This document shows, one piece after another, positions 1 to 9,390 of a stretch of DNA of 64,000 bases; within the stretch, counting starts at the first letter, position 1; each line of letters begins with the position of its first letter. Source of the DNA: Rhodovulum steppense (GTDB lineage Bacteria; Pseudomonadota; Alphaproteobacteria; Rhodobacterales; Rhodobacteraceae); assembly GCF_004339675.1 (NCBI RefSeq), contig NZ_SLVM01000016.1, forward strand, positions 20,412 to 84,411. Direction: 5' to 3'. The notes beneath the pieces are model-generated. The model saw nothing but the letters and a program-made list of their open reading frames with translations. It was not told the origin of the DNA and did no database searches. Both the position numbers and the translations under genes were made by a program.

Positions 1-209
1 TCATCATCGCCTTCTTCCTGACCGGGACCGAACCGACGCTGCCCGTCTATCTCTGGGGCCAGATGCGCTTTCCGCAGCGGCTGCCGGTGATCATGGCGCT
101 GGGCACGATCCTCGTGCTGGCCTCGGTCCTGTTGCTGGCGATTGCCGAATATGCCCGCCGCCGGGGCGCCGCGCGCACCGGGCAGAAAGACGCCGGAGGA
201 TTCCTGTGA
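1..209 (+). CDS. ABC transporter permease, C-terminal end (PotC-like)
   Basis: This is only the last 68 codons of a gene that begins outside the window. The fragment reads as the final periplasmic loop, one membrane helix (rich in Leu/Val/Ala/Ile) and a short Arg-rich cytoplasmic tail. The TEPTLPVYLWGQMRFP stretch before the helix is typical of the PotC-type inner-membrane permease of spermidine/putrescine importers. Its TGA stop overlaps the GTG start of the ATPase at 206 (GTGA), so the two are translationally coupled. The binding protein and the other permease are presumably to the left. Substrate is inferred from family resemblance only. Confidence 0.8.
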   Translation, partial: IIAFFLTGTEPTLPVYLWGQMRFPQRLPVIMALGTILVLASVLLLAIAEYARRRGAARTGQKDAGGFL

Positions 210-1315
210 AAGACACGCGCACCGAGGCCCGGCCGATCATCACGCTGGAGGCGGTGGAGAAATATTACGGCGACTACCACGCGCTGCGCGGCATCAGCGC
301 CGAGATCCGGCAGGGCGAGTTCTTCTCGCTGCTCGGCCCCTCGGGCTGCGGCAAGACCACGCTGCTGCGCACCATCGCCGGATTCGAGGACCTGTCCGCA
401 GGGCGGCTGTTCATCGACGGGCAGGACATGGCCGGGGTGCCCGCGAACAGGCGGCCCACCAACATGGTGTTCCAGTCCTACGCGATCTTTCCCCATCTCA
501 GCGTGGCCGAGAATGTGGGCTTCGGGCTGCGCCGCTCGGGCCTGTCCCGGGCCGAGCGCGCCGCGAAGGTCGAGCAGGCGCTTGCCATGGTGGGGCTTGC
601 GGGCTTTGGCGGACGGGCGGCGCATGCGCTTTCGGGCGGGCAACGCCAGCGGGTGGCGCTGGCGCGCGCGCTGATCCTGGAACCCACGGTCCTCTTGCTC
701 GACGAGCCGCTCTCGGCACTCGACAAGAAGATGCGCGACCAGATGCAGGGAGAGTTGCGCCGGTTGCAACGCCAGGTCGGTATCACCTTCATCCTCGTCA
801 CCCATGACCAGGAAGAGGCGCTGATCATGTCCGACCGCATCGCGGTGATGTTCGAGGGCCAGATCGCGCAGCTCGACACGCCGCAGATGCTCTATCGCCG
901 CCCGGTCAGCCGCAAGGTGGGCGAGTTCATCGGCGTGATGAACTTCCTGCCCGCCCGCGCCACCGTCGCCGACGAAACCCATATCGAGGTCGAGGCCGCA
1001 GGACTCGGCCGCGCCGTGATCGGCCCCGACCAGTTGCCCGGCGGCTGGCACCCCGGCCAGACCCAGAGCGTCGGTATCCGCCCCGAAACCATGTCGATCC
1101 TCTATCCCGGCGAAACCACCGACAGGCGCGTGGCGACCGGCGTGGTCGAAGATCTCTCCTATTACGGCGACATGACCTATTACGAGGTCCGCCTTGACGG
1201 GGTCGAGCGGCCGATGACCATCTCGATGAAGAATCTCGTCGGTCGCCCCGTTCTGGAACGCGGCACCGAGGCCCGCGTCGCCTGGGACGCGCGCTCTCTG
1301 GTGCTGTTCGCCTGA
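206..1315 (+). CDS. ABC transporter ATP-binding protein (PotA-like, polyamine type)
   Basis: This ATPase powers the importer whose permease ends just upstream. The 369-residue product has Walker A GPSGCGKT at 44-51, a Q-loop at Q90, the LSGGQ signature at 142-146, Walker B VLLLDEP at 162-168 and the switch histidine at H200, so the nucleotide-binding domain is complete. Residues after about 240 form a TOBE-like C-terminal domain as in PotA/FbpC ATPases. Length is normal for the family (about 350-370). The GTG start at 206 overlaps the permease stop. Polyamine is the likeliest substrate because of the PotC-like neighbour, but iron or another solute cannot be excluded. Confidence 0.9.
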   Translation: MKDTRTEARPIITLEAVEKYYGDYHALRGISAEIRQGEFFSLLGPSGCGKTTLLRTIAGFEDLSAGRLFIDGQDMAGVPANRRPTNMVFQSYAIFPHLSVAENVGFGLRRSGLSRAERAAKVEQALAMVGLAGFGGRAAHALSGGQRQRVALARALILEPTVLLLDEPLSALDKKMRDQMQGELRRLQRQVGITFILVTHDQEEALIMSDRIAVMFEGQIAQLDTPQMLYRRPVSRKVGEFIGVMNFLPARATVADETHIEVEAAGLGRAVIGPDQLPGGWHPGQTQSVGIRPETMSILYPGETTDRRVATGVVEDLSYYGDMTYYEVRLDGVERPMTISMKNLVGRPVLERGTEARVAWDARSLVLFA

Positions 1316-1373
1316 GCCTTCTTCTGGCCGGAAATATCCCGGGGGGAGTCCGTAAGGACGGGGGGCAGCGCCC
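1316..1373 (+). repeat. Dispersed intergenic repeat, copy A
   Basis: Directly after the ATPase stop lies a block reading CTTCTTCTGGCC, AAATATCCC, a run of G, GTCC-GTAA-GGAC (a small hairpin at 1348-1359), another run of G and GCAGCGCCC. The same arrangement recurs at 14205-14263 and, inverted, at 17185-17249. It fills the gap between convergent genes and may help end transcription, but it has no T-tract. Confidence 0.7.
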
Positions 1374-1383
1374 ACCTTTGCCC

Positions 1384-1926
1384 TCAGGCCGCGCGCCACG
1401 CCCCGCTTTCCAGCCCCGCCAGCGTCCAGTCGCCGACCTGCCAGCGGATCAGCCGCAGCGTGGGGTGGCCCACCGCCGCGGTCATCCGGCGCACCTGGCG
1501 GTTGCGGCCCTCGGTGATCGTCACCTCGATCCAGCAATCGGGCACCGACTTGCGAAACCGCACCGGCGGCGTCCGCGGCCACAGCCCGGGGGGCGTGCCC
1601 TCGATCCGGCGCACGCGGGCGGGCCGGGTCGGGCCGTCCTTCAGCGTCACGCCCCGGGCCAGCGCCTCAAGTGCGGCGTCGGGCGGAATCCCCTCGACCT
1701 GCACCAGATAGGTCTTGGCCATCTTGTGGCGCGGATCGGCGATGCGGGCCTGCAACCGCCCGTCATCGGTCAGCACCAGCAATCCCTCGCTGTCGCGGTC
1801 CAGCCGCCCGGCGGGATAGATGCCGGGAATGTCGATGAACTCGGCCAGCGTCCGGTGCCCGCCGCCCGCGTCGGTGAATTGCGACAGAACGCCCCAGGGC
1901 TTGTTGAACAGGATCACCCGGCTCAC
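1384..1926 (-). CDS. 23S/16S rRNA pseudouridine synthase (RsuA/RluE-like)
   Basis: This 180-residue protein isomerises a uridine in rRNA to pseudouridine. It has the RsuA/RluB/E/F-family catalytic motif [10 protein letters not shown] with the nucleophile Asp at residue 43, the N-terminal [12 protein letters not shown] stretch and the C-terminal [10 protein letters not shown] motif. It lacks an N-terminal S4 domain, as RluE does, which also fits its length. The GTG start at 1926 is chosen because it overlaps the upstream ABC gene stop as GTGA and begins exactly at the conserved fold; longer readings run through the ABC gene in another frame. The exact target uridine cannot be told from sequence. 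Confidence 0.88.
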   Translation of the reverse strand: MSRVILFNKPWGVLSQFTDAGGGHRTLAEFIDIPGIYPAGRLDRDSEGLLVLTDDGRLQARIADPRHKMAKTYLVQVEGIPPDAALEALARGVTLKDGPTRPARVRRIEGTPPGLWPRTPPVRFRKSVPDCWIEVTITEGRNRQVRRMTAAVGHPTLRLIRWQVGDWTLAGLESGAWRAA

Positions 1927-2867
1927 GCCGCGCCCTTGGCCGAGGTCAGTTCCACGAAGACGTCCTCGAGGTTGGGTTCCTCGGTCGCGATGTCGCGGAT
2001 CGTGATGCCCGCATCGCGCACCGCCTCGATCACGGCCCCGGTGGGGATCTCGCGGCGGCGATAGGTGAAGCACAGCGCGCCGTCGCGGCGCAGGCTGGCT
2101 TCGACGCCGGGCGGCATCGCGGGGGGCGCGCTCACCGGCGCTTCGGGGTGGATCACCAGCGTCTTGGCATCCATCCGTCCGATCAGGGCCGCGGTCGAAT
2201 CCCGGGCGATCACCTCGCCATGGTTGATGATCGCGATCTCGCCGCACATCTGTTCGGCTTCTTCCAGGTAATGCGTGGTCAGGATGATCGTGGTGCCCTG
2301 TTCCTCGTTCAACCGGCGGATATTGGTCCACAGCATCTGGCGCAGCTCGATATCGACGCCCGCGGTCGGCTCGTCCAGCACCAGAACCTGCGGACGATGC
2401 ACCAGCGCCTTGCCCAGCAGCAGACGCCGCCGCATCCCGCCCGACAGGTTGCGGGCATAGGCATCGGCCTTGTCCTCCAGCCCGATGGCCTTGAGGATGC
2501 GGTCGGTGATGCGCTGCGATTTCGGCACGCCGTAAAGCCCCGCCTGCATTTCCAGCGCGGCCCGGGGGGTAAAGAACGGGTCGATGTTCAGTTCCTGCGG
2601 CATGACGCCGATGGCCGCGCGCGACTGGCGCGGGTTCACGTCCTGGTCGAAGCCCCAGATCCGCACCTTTCCGCCGGTCTTCAGCACCAGACCGGCAAGG
2701 ATGTTGATCAGCGTGGACTTGCCCGCGCCGTTCGGCCCCAGCAACCCGAAGATCGAGCCTGCCGGGATCGCCAGGTCCACCCCCTTCAGCGCCGGTTTCG
2801 GGGGCTGGCCGCCGCTGGCGGCATAGGTCTTGGTCAGCCTTTCGATCTCGATCGCGTTTTCGCCCAT
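1923..2867 (-). CDS. ABC-2 type transporter ATP-binding protein
   Basis: This is a 314-residue ATPase of the drug/polysaccharide exporter class (CcmA / DrrA-like). Walker A GPNGAGKS, signature LSGGM, Walker B VLVLDEP and the TTHYLEEAE switch region are all present. A C-terminal extension of about 80 residues matches the domain that follows the NBD in DrrA-type proteins. The start is placed at the ATG at 2867 ([11 protein letters not shown]); the open frame continues 38 codons upstream but that part is Arg/Gly-rich and not family-like. No membrane permease is adjacent, so its partner lies elsewhere. It is translationally coupled to the downstream pseudouridine synthase. Confidence 0.87.
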   Translation of the reverse strand: MGENAIEIERLTKTYAASGGQPPKPALKGVDLAIPAGSIFGLLGPNGAGKSTLINILAGLVLKTGGKVRIWGFDQDVNPRQSRAAIGVMPQELNIDPFFTPRAALEMQAGLYGVPKSQRITDRILKAIGLEDKADAYARNLSGGMRRRLLLGKALVHRPQVLVLDEPTAGVDIELRQMLWTNIRRLNEEQGTTIILTTHYLEEAEQMCGEIAIINHGEVIARDSTAALIGRMDAKTLVIHPEAPVSAPPAMPPGVEASLRRDGALCFTYRRREIPTGAVIEAVRDAGITIRDIATEEPNLEDVFVELTSAKGAA

Positions 2868-2884
2868 CTGTGCGCCTCTGCCGC

Positions 2885-2912
2885 TTGCCCGTGCCCCGGT
2901 CCTCGCTATCAT
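2885..2912 (+). promoter_or_regulatory. Predicted sigma70-type promoter for the zinc-finger gene
   Basis: TTGCCC (2885-2890), a 16-base spacer and TATCAT (2907-2912) lie in the divergent gap, 52 bases upstream of the zinc-finger start. Read by eye; no mapped start site. Confidence 0.35.
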
Positions 2913-2964
2913 GCCCCCCGAGTTAACGCGACCCCGTCGCCCCGGCAACGAGCGGAGCCCAGAG

Positions 2965-3174
2965 ATGACCATACAAGCCACCCGCGACCCGCGCGCGATC
3001 GACGCCCCCGAGACCGAGATCGTCAGCCAGTGGCGCGTGGCCTGCGATGGCTGCGGCCCCGCGCTGGGCCATCCCCGCGTCTGGCTGGTGATCCCGCACG
3101 AGACGGGCTTTGTCGATTGCGGCTATTGCGACAAGCGGTTCGTTCACGAAAGCTTTGCCGACAGCCTGGGATGA
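2965..3174 (+). CDS. zf-CHCC type zinc-finger protein
   Basis: A 69-residue protein with the zf-CHCC pattern: CDGCG near residue 27, HPRVWL about 10 residues later and CGYCDKRFV near residue 52. The family is related to the NDUFS6 / complex I 13 kDa accessory fold and is common next to or among alphaproteobacterial housekeeping genes; the Cys/His set would bind one Zn. The ATG at 2965 is chosen because it follows a purine-rich GGAGCCCAGAG and gives the usual family length. Its TGA overlaps the ATG of the next gene (ATGA at 3171), suggesting joint translation with the thioredoxin-fold protein. Its exact role is unknown. Confidence 0.85.
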   Translation: MTIQATRDPRAIDAPETEIVSQWRVACDGCGPALGHPRVWLVIPHETGFVDCGYCDKRFVHESFADSLG

Positions 3175-3950
3175 GCGCGCCTGACCCACGCGGGCGGCTG
3201 CGGCGCAACCTGTTGTGGCTGGGCGGCATCGCGCTGGCCTATGGGGCCATCGCCTCGGGTCCGGGGCTGTGGCGGCGGGCCTTTCCGCCCGGTTTCGAAT
3301 TCGCGCCGGTTGCGGGCCTGCCGGGCTTCCGGCGGCTTGACACGGGCGCGGTTTCGGCCGGTTCGCCGATCCTGATCGGGCTGGGGGACGCCCCGCCCCG
3401 CCCGGCGCCCGAGACGCTGCGCGACGGGCTGTGCGGGCATCTGTTCGGGGGCGCGGTCGGCACGGGCGCCGTGCCGGTGGCCTATTTCACCGATGTCCGC
3501 TGCACCTGGTGCCGGGTGATGACCCCCTTGCTGCGCGAACGCGCCGGCGGTGCTGCGCCGTCGATCCGGCTCGCATGGCACGAATTGCCCCTGCTGGGCG
3601 AGGCGTCGGTCATGGCCGCGCGCGCGGTGCTGGCCGCGGCGGAACAGGGCGCGGGGCCTGCGCTTCACGCGCGGATCTCGGGCGGGCGGCTGGTGCCCAC
3701 GCCCGAGGCGCTGGCGCGGCTGGCCGATGCGCTGGGGCTCGATGGCGCGCGGCTGCGGACCGACATGGACGCGCCCGGGATCGACCGGCAACTGGCGGCC
3801 AGCCGGGGCCTTGCGGATCTGTTCGGCTTTTTCGGCACCCCCGCGCTGGTGGTGGGCCGCACCGCCGTTCTGGGCCGGATCGAGGCCGCCGATCTGGACC
3901 GCCTGATCGCGCTGGAAGCCGCCGAGGCCGCGACCGCCCCCTGCGCCTGA
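3171..3950 (+). CDS. Thioredoxin-fold (DsbA-like) membrane-anchored protein
   Basis: A 259-residue protein with an N-terminal hydrophobic segment (about residues 12-28) that is probably an uncleaved anchor, placing the rest in the periplasm. The redox motif is CTWC, preceded by VAYFTDVR, as in DsbA/thioredoxin-like proteins, and the conserved cis-Pro region appears as FGTPALVV near residue 220. A helical insertion between the two halves fits the DsbA layout. It is coupled to the zinc-finger gene upstream. A thiol oxidoreductase or disulfide isomerase role is inferred; the substrate is not known. Confidence 0.8.
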   Translation: MSAPDPRGRLRRNLLWLGGIALAYGAIASGPGLWRRAFPPGFEFAPVAGLPGFRRLDTGAVSAGSPILIGLGDAPPRPAPETLRDGLCGHLFGGAVGTGAVPVAYFTDVRCTWCRVMTPLLRERAGGAAPSIRLAWHELPLLGEASVMAARAVLAAAEQGAGPALHARISGGRLVPTPEALARLADALGLDGARLRTDMDAPGIDRQLAASRGLADLFGFFGTPALVVGRTAVLGRIEAADLDRLIALEAAEAATAPCA

Positions 3951-4012
3951 AGGCTGGCGAAGCGCGCGCCGTCATGGCAAGACCGGAGCGCACCGCCAAG
4001 GGGGACACGGAC

Positions 4013-6811
4013 ATGGGCACGACATTCGGCAAGGGCTGCCACCTGCACCTGATCGACGGCTCGGCCTTCATCTTCCGCGCCTTCCACGCGCTGCCCCCCT
4101 TGACGCGGAAATCCGACGGGCTGCCGATCGGCGCGGTCTCGGGCTTCTGCAACATGATCCACAAATACGTCCAGGACAACGCGGGGCCGGATGCGCCGAC
4201 CCATGTGGCCGTGGTCTTCGACAAGGGCAGCCACACCTTCCGCAACGATCTTTACGACCTCTACAAGGCCAACCGGGACGAGATGCCCGCCGATCTGCGC
4301 CCGCAGATCCCGCTGACCCGCGAGGCGACGCGCGCCTTCAACATCGCCTGTCTGGAACAGGAGGGGTTCGAGGCCGACGACATCATCGCCACCCTGACCC
4401 GCAGGGCGGTCGAGGCCGGGGGGCGGGTGACCATCATCAGTTCCGACAAGGACCTGATGCAGCTTGTCGGCAATGGCGTCGAGATGCTGGACGCGATGAA
4501 GGGCAAGCGCATCGGCGTCGAGGAGGTCGAGGAAAAGTTCGGCGTCGGCCCCGATCGTGTCGTGGACGTGCAGGCGCTGGCGGGCGATTCGGTCGACAAC
4601 ATCCCCGGCGCGCCGGGCATCGGGATCAAGACCGCCGCGCTCCTGATCCAGGAATATGGCGACCTGGAAACGCTGCTGGACCGCGCCGAGGACATCCCCC
4701 AGCCCAAGCGCCGCCAGACGCTGATCGAGCATCGCGCGCAGATCGAACTGTCGAAACGGCTGGTGACGCTGGACGCCGCGATGCCGCTGGAGGTGACGCT
4801 GGACGATCTGGAGGTGCGCGCGCCCGATCCCGCCACCCTGATGGACTTCCTCACGCAGATGGAGTTCCGCACGCTGACCCGGCGCATCGCCGACGCGCTG
4901 GGGCTGGAACCGCCCGCCGCCGCCGAACCCGCCCCGGCCGCGGATGCCGCGGCCCCCGCGCGGCTGCCCTTCACGCCCGAAACCTATGACTGCGTGCGCG
5001 ACGCCGCGGCGCTGCGGGACTGGATCGAGGCCGCGAATGCGCGGGGCTGGGTGGCCGTCGATACCGAGACCACCGGCCTAGACGAGATGCGCTGCGATCT
5101 GGTCGGCATCTCGCTGGCCGTCGAACCGGGGCGGGCCTGTTACATCCCGCTGGGCCACAAGACCGGCGGGGGCGACCTGTTCGGCGCGGATGCGCTGGCC
5201 GAGGGGCAGATGCCGCTGGCCCAGGCGCTGGCGCTGCTCAAGCCGCTGCTCGAAGACCCGGCCGTGATGAAGATCGGCCAGAACATGAAATACGACGCCA
5301 AGGTGCTGGCCCGCCATGGCATCGCGGTCGCGCCCATCGACGACACGATGCTGATGTCCTACGCGATGAATGCCGGGCTGCACGGCCACGGGATGGACGC
5401 GCTGTCCGAACGCTATCTCGACCACAGCCCGATCCCGATCAAGTCGCTCCTGGGCACGGGGAAATCCCAGATCACCTTCGACCGGGTGCCGATCGACGAG
5501 GCGGTGAAATACGCCGCCGAGGATGCCGACATCACCCTGCGGCTGGCCCAGCTCTTCAAGCCGCAACTGCACCGGGCGCGCGTGACGACCGTCTACGAGA
5601 CGCTGGAACGCCCGCTGGTCCCCGTGCTGGCCGAGATGGAGATGACCGGCATCAAGGTCGACCGCGACACCCTCAGCCGCATGTCCAACGCCTTCGCCCA
5701 GAAGATGGCGGGGCTGGAGGCCGATATCCACGAGCTTGCGGGCGAAAAATTCAATGTCGGCTCGCCCAAGCAGCTGGGCGAGATCCTGTTCGACAAGATG
5801 AGCCTTGCGGGCGGCAAGAAGGGCAAGACCGGCGCCTATGCCACCGGCGCCGACGTGCTGGAGGATCTGGCCGCCGAAGGCCACGACCTGCCCGCCCGCG
5901 TGCTGGACTGGCGCCAGATCGCCAAGCTGAAATCGACCTATACCGATGCGCTTCAGGACCATATCCACCCCGAAACGGGCCGGGTGCATACCTCCTACGT
6001 CATCACCGGCGCGGTGACGGGGCGGCTGGCCTCGACCGACCCGAACCTTCAGAACATCCCCGTCCGCTCCGAAGACGGCCGCCGGATCCGCGAGGCGTTC
6101 GTCGCCGATACGGGCAAGATTCTGGTCAGCCTCGATTACAGCCAGATCGAGCTGCGCATCCTTGCCCATGTCGCCGGCATCGACGCGCTGAAACAGGCGT
6201 TCCGCGAGGGCCAGGACATCCACGCCATGACCGCCTCCGAAATGTTCGACGTGCCGCTCGACCAGATGACGCCCGAGATCCGGCGCCGCGCCAAGGCGAT
6301 CAATTTCGGCGTGATCTACGGCATCTCGGGCTTCGGCCTTGCCCGCCAGTTGCGCATCCCGCGCAGCGAGGCGCAGGGCTTCATCGACCGTTATTTCGAG
6401 CGTTTCCCGGGCATCAAGGACTACATGAGCGAAACCGTCGCCTTCGCCAGGGCCAAGGGCCATGTCCAGACCCTGTTCGGGCGCAGGATCCACACCCCCG
6501 AAATCGGCGCCAAGGGGCCGCAGGCGGGCTTTGCCCAGCGCGCCGCGATCAACGCGCCGATCCAGGGCACGGCGGCCGACATCATCCGCCGCGCCATGAT
6601 CCGGATGCCCGCCGCACTCGATGGTCTGCCCGCGCGGATGCTGTTGCAGGTCCATGACGAACTGGTCTTCGAGGTGGACGAGAACGCCGCCGAGGACGTG
6701 ATCGCCCGCGTGCGCGATGTGATGGAGGGGGCGGCGATGCCCGCGGTCAAGCTGGATGTGCCGCTGGTGGTCGATGCCGGGCAGGGGGCGAACTGGGCGG
6801 CGGCGCATTGA
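4013..6811 (+). CDS. polA: DNA polymerase I
   Basis: A 932-residue repair and Okazaki-fragment polymerase, close to the E. coli length of 928. The N-terminal 5'-3' exonuclease domain spans about residues 8-290. The 3'-5' proofreading domain looks active: AVDTETTGLD near residue 348, IGQNMKYDAK and KYAAEDADIT supply the DEDD acidic residues. Polymerase motif A DYSQIELR is near 707, motif B KAINFGVIYG near 760 and motif C VHDELVFEV near 880. The ATG at 4013 has a GGGGGA purine block upstream; an in-frame ATG at 3974 would add 13 residues before the conserved start and is less likely. Confidence 0.97.
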   Translation: MGTTFGKGCHLHLIDGSAFIFRAFHALPPLTRKSDGLPIGAVSGFCNMIHKYVQDNAGPDAPTHVAVVFDKGSHTFRNDLYDLYKANRDEMPADLRPQIPLTREATRAFNIACLEQEGFEADDIIATLTRRAVEAGGRVTIISSDKDLMQLVGNGVEMLDAMKGKRIGVEEVEEKFGVGPDRVVDVQALAGDSVDNIPGAPGIGIKTAALLIQEYGDLETLLDRAEDIPQPKRRQTLIEHRAQIELSKRLVTLDAAMPLEVTLDDLEVRAPDPATLMDFLTQMEFRTLTRRIADALGLEPPAAAEPAPAADAAAPARLPFTPETYDCVRDAAALRDWIEAANARGWVAVDTETTGLDEMRCDLVGISLAVEPGRACYIPLGHKTGGGDLFGADALAEGQMPLAQALALLKPLLEDPAVMKIGQNMKYDAKVLARHGIAVAPIDDTMLMSYAMNAGLHGHGMDALSERYLDHSPIPIKSLLGTGKSQITFDRVPIDEAVKYAAEDADITLRLAQLFKPQLHRARVTTVYETLERPLVPVLAEMEMTGIKVDRDTLSRMSNAFAQKMAGLEADIHELAGEKFNVGSPKQLGEILFDKMSLAGGKKGKTGAYATGADVLEDLAAEGHDLPARVLDWRQIAKLKSTYTDALQDHIHPETGRVHTSYVITGAVTGRLASTDPNLQNIPVRSEDGRRIREAFVADTGKILVSLDYSQIELRILAHVAGIDALKQAFREGQDIHAMTASEMFDVPLDQMTPEIRRRAKAINFGVIYGISGFGLARQLRIPRSEAQGFIDRYFERFPGIKDYMSETVAFARAKGHVQTLFGRRIHTPEIGAKGPQAGFAQRAAINAPIQGTAADIIRRAMIRMPAALDGLPARMLLQVHDELVFEVDENAAEDVIARVRDVMEGAAMPAVKLDVPLVVDAGQGANWAAAH

Positions 6812-6848
6812 CGGCGGGCCTGGCGCCGCGCAAGCCCCGGCGCATCGC

Positions 6849-7451
6849 TCAGGGCAGTTCGGCCGCAGGGATCACGGGGAAGAACGCCCCGCCCGAGCGC
6901 AGCCCGAACCAGTCCGCGCCCTCATGCGCTTCGGTCGTGCCGATCTCGACCAGCCGGTAAAAGCTCTTGCGGTCGATCCGCGCCTCCAGCCCGCTGCGGA
7001 CATGAACATAGGGCGCGGGCTCGCCGGTTACGGCATCGCGGGTGACGCGGATCGGATGATCCGGCCCGGCCGCAACCCGGTCGCCGACATTGGTGACAAA
7101 GGTCAGGACCTGCCCGGCACCCTCGCCCGTCCGCTCGAAATCGACGGCGACAAAGGGCACGTCCTCGACCGTGATCCCCACCTTCTCGACCGGCGTGACC
7201 AGGAAATACCGCGCGCCCTCGCGTTTCAGGATGGTCGAGAACAGCCGCACCAAGGGCGCCCGTCCGATCGGCGTGCCAAGGTAGAACCAGGTCCCGTCGC
7301 GCGCGATCCGCATGTCGATATCCCCGCAGAAGGGCGGGTTCCACATCTCGACCGGCGGCAGCTTCCCCTCGCGCGCCGCCGCGCTGGCCGTGGCGGCCAG
7401 CCTGTCGGGATCGGGTTTCACGATCATTTGTGACGCTTCGGTTTTTGCCAT
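6849..7451 (-). CDS. DUF1285 domain protein
   Basis: A conserved protein of about 200 residues with the family-diagnostic block WNPPFCGDIDMRIARDGTWF followed by YLGTPIGR. Function is unknown. It is convergent with polA and divergent from the MoxR operon. Two in-frame ATGs compete (7451 and 7427); both sit inside copies of a 12-base direct repeat, and neither has a clear purine-rich ribosome site. I take 7451, giving the usual family length; 7427 would remove eight residues. The region upstream of 7451 is still open for 12 codons but reaches toward the promoter of the divergent gene. Confidence 0.8.
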   Translation of the reverse strand: MAKTEASQMIVKPDPDRLAATASAAAREGKLPPVEMWNPPFCGDIDMRIARDGTWFYLGTPIGRAPLVRLFSTILKREGARYFLVTPVEKVGITVEDVPFVAVDFERTGEGAGQVLTFVTNVGDRVAAGPDHPIRVTRDAVTGEPAPYVHVRSGLEARIDRKSFYRLVEIGTTEAHEGADWFGLRSGGAFFPVIPAAELP

Positions 7452-7460
7452 TTGTGACGC
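7425..7460. repeat. 12-base direct repeat around the DUF1285 start
   Basis: CATTTGTGACGC occurs at 7425-7436 and again at 7449-7460, exactly 24 bases apart. On the coding (minus) strand each copy reads GCGTCACAAATG and carries one of the two candidate ATG codons. It lies 50 bases from the MoxR start, so it could be an operator for the divergent pair or a local duplication. Confidence 0.75.
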
Positions 7461-7510
7461 GGGCGATATGTGGCGATACTGGCCCATATAGCATCGCAGG
7501 GAGAGATGTC

Positions 7511-8514
<1,004 letters not shown>

Positions 8515-8518
<4 letters not shown>

Positions 8519-9390
8519 GCGATCCCGCCGCCCTCCGCGCCCGGGCCGAGGGGCTGGCGGCCGCGCTGCCGCCGCTTCTGGCCGATGCCGAGCATCTGGC
8601 GCAGGCGGTGCTGCTGGGCGAGCACGGGCGCAGGCGGGCGGGCACGGGCGACGAGTTCTGGCAATACCGCCCGGCCCATGCGGGCGACGGGGCGCGGATG
8701 ATCGACTGGCGCCGCTCGGGCCGGTCGGATGCCCATTTCGTGCGCGAACGCGAATGGCAGGCGGCGCAAAGCGTGCTGCTCTGGGTCGATGCCTCGGCGT
8801 CGATGGGGTTTTCGGGGGCGAAGTCGCATCCGACCAAGGCCGAACGCGCCCGCGTCCTTGCGCTGGCCATTTCGGTCCTGCTGACCCGCGGTGGCGAGCG
8901 GGTGGGGCTTGCGGGCACCGGCCTGCCCGCGCGGCGCGGGCCGCTGCAATTGTTGCGCATTGCCGAGGCGCTGGGCGGGACCGACCCCGCGGCGGATTAC
9001 GGCGCCCCCGAGGCACGCAGCATGCCGCCCCATTCGCGCGCGGTGTTCCTGTCGGATTTCCTGGGCGATCCGGCGCCGGTCGAGCGGGCCTTGACCGAGG
9101 CCGCCGACAAGGGCGTGAAGGGCGCGATGTTGCAGATCCTCGACCCCGTGGAAGAGGCGTTCCCCTTCGACGGTCGCACGATCTTCGAAAGCATGGGCGG
9201 CAGCCTGCGCCATGAAACGCTCAAGGCAGGCGATCTGCGCGGCCGCTACCTGGACCGGCTGGCGATGCGCAAGGCGCGGCTGGCCGATCTGGCCCGCGCG
9301 ACGGGCTGGCATTTCTCGACCCATCACACCGGCGAGTCGGCGCAGGGCTCGCTGCTCTGGCTCTTTCGCGCGCTGGAACGGGTGCATTGA
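8515..9390 (+). CDS. DUF58 protein with vWA-like core
   Basis: This 291-residue soluble protein shows the DUF58 hallmark: FWQYRPAHAGDGARMIDW then SGRSDAHFVRERE at about 48-80. It is followed by a vWA-like strand with an intact metal-site motif D92-A-S94-A-S96, and FLSDFLGD as the later acidic loop. DUF58 proteins are regular partners of MoxR ATPases. The GTG start overlaps the moxR stop as GTGA. I see no signal peptide or membrane segment, so it is probably cytosolic, bridging the ATPase to the membrane proteins encoded next. Biochemical role unknown. Confidence 0.9.

Noticed and set aside
47..1582. A 511-codon minus-strand frame over the ABC ATPase
   Set aside because: Antisense shadow of a complete, motif-rich ATPase; composition is low-complexity Arg/Gly/His/Asp.
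3974..4012. Alternative polA start 13 codons upstream
   Set aside because: The extra residues are not family-like and the GGGGGA block favours 4013.
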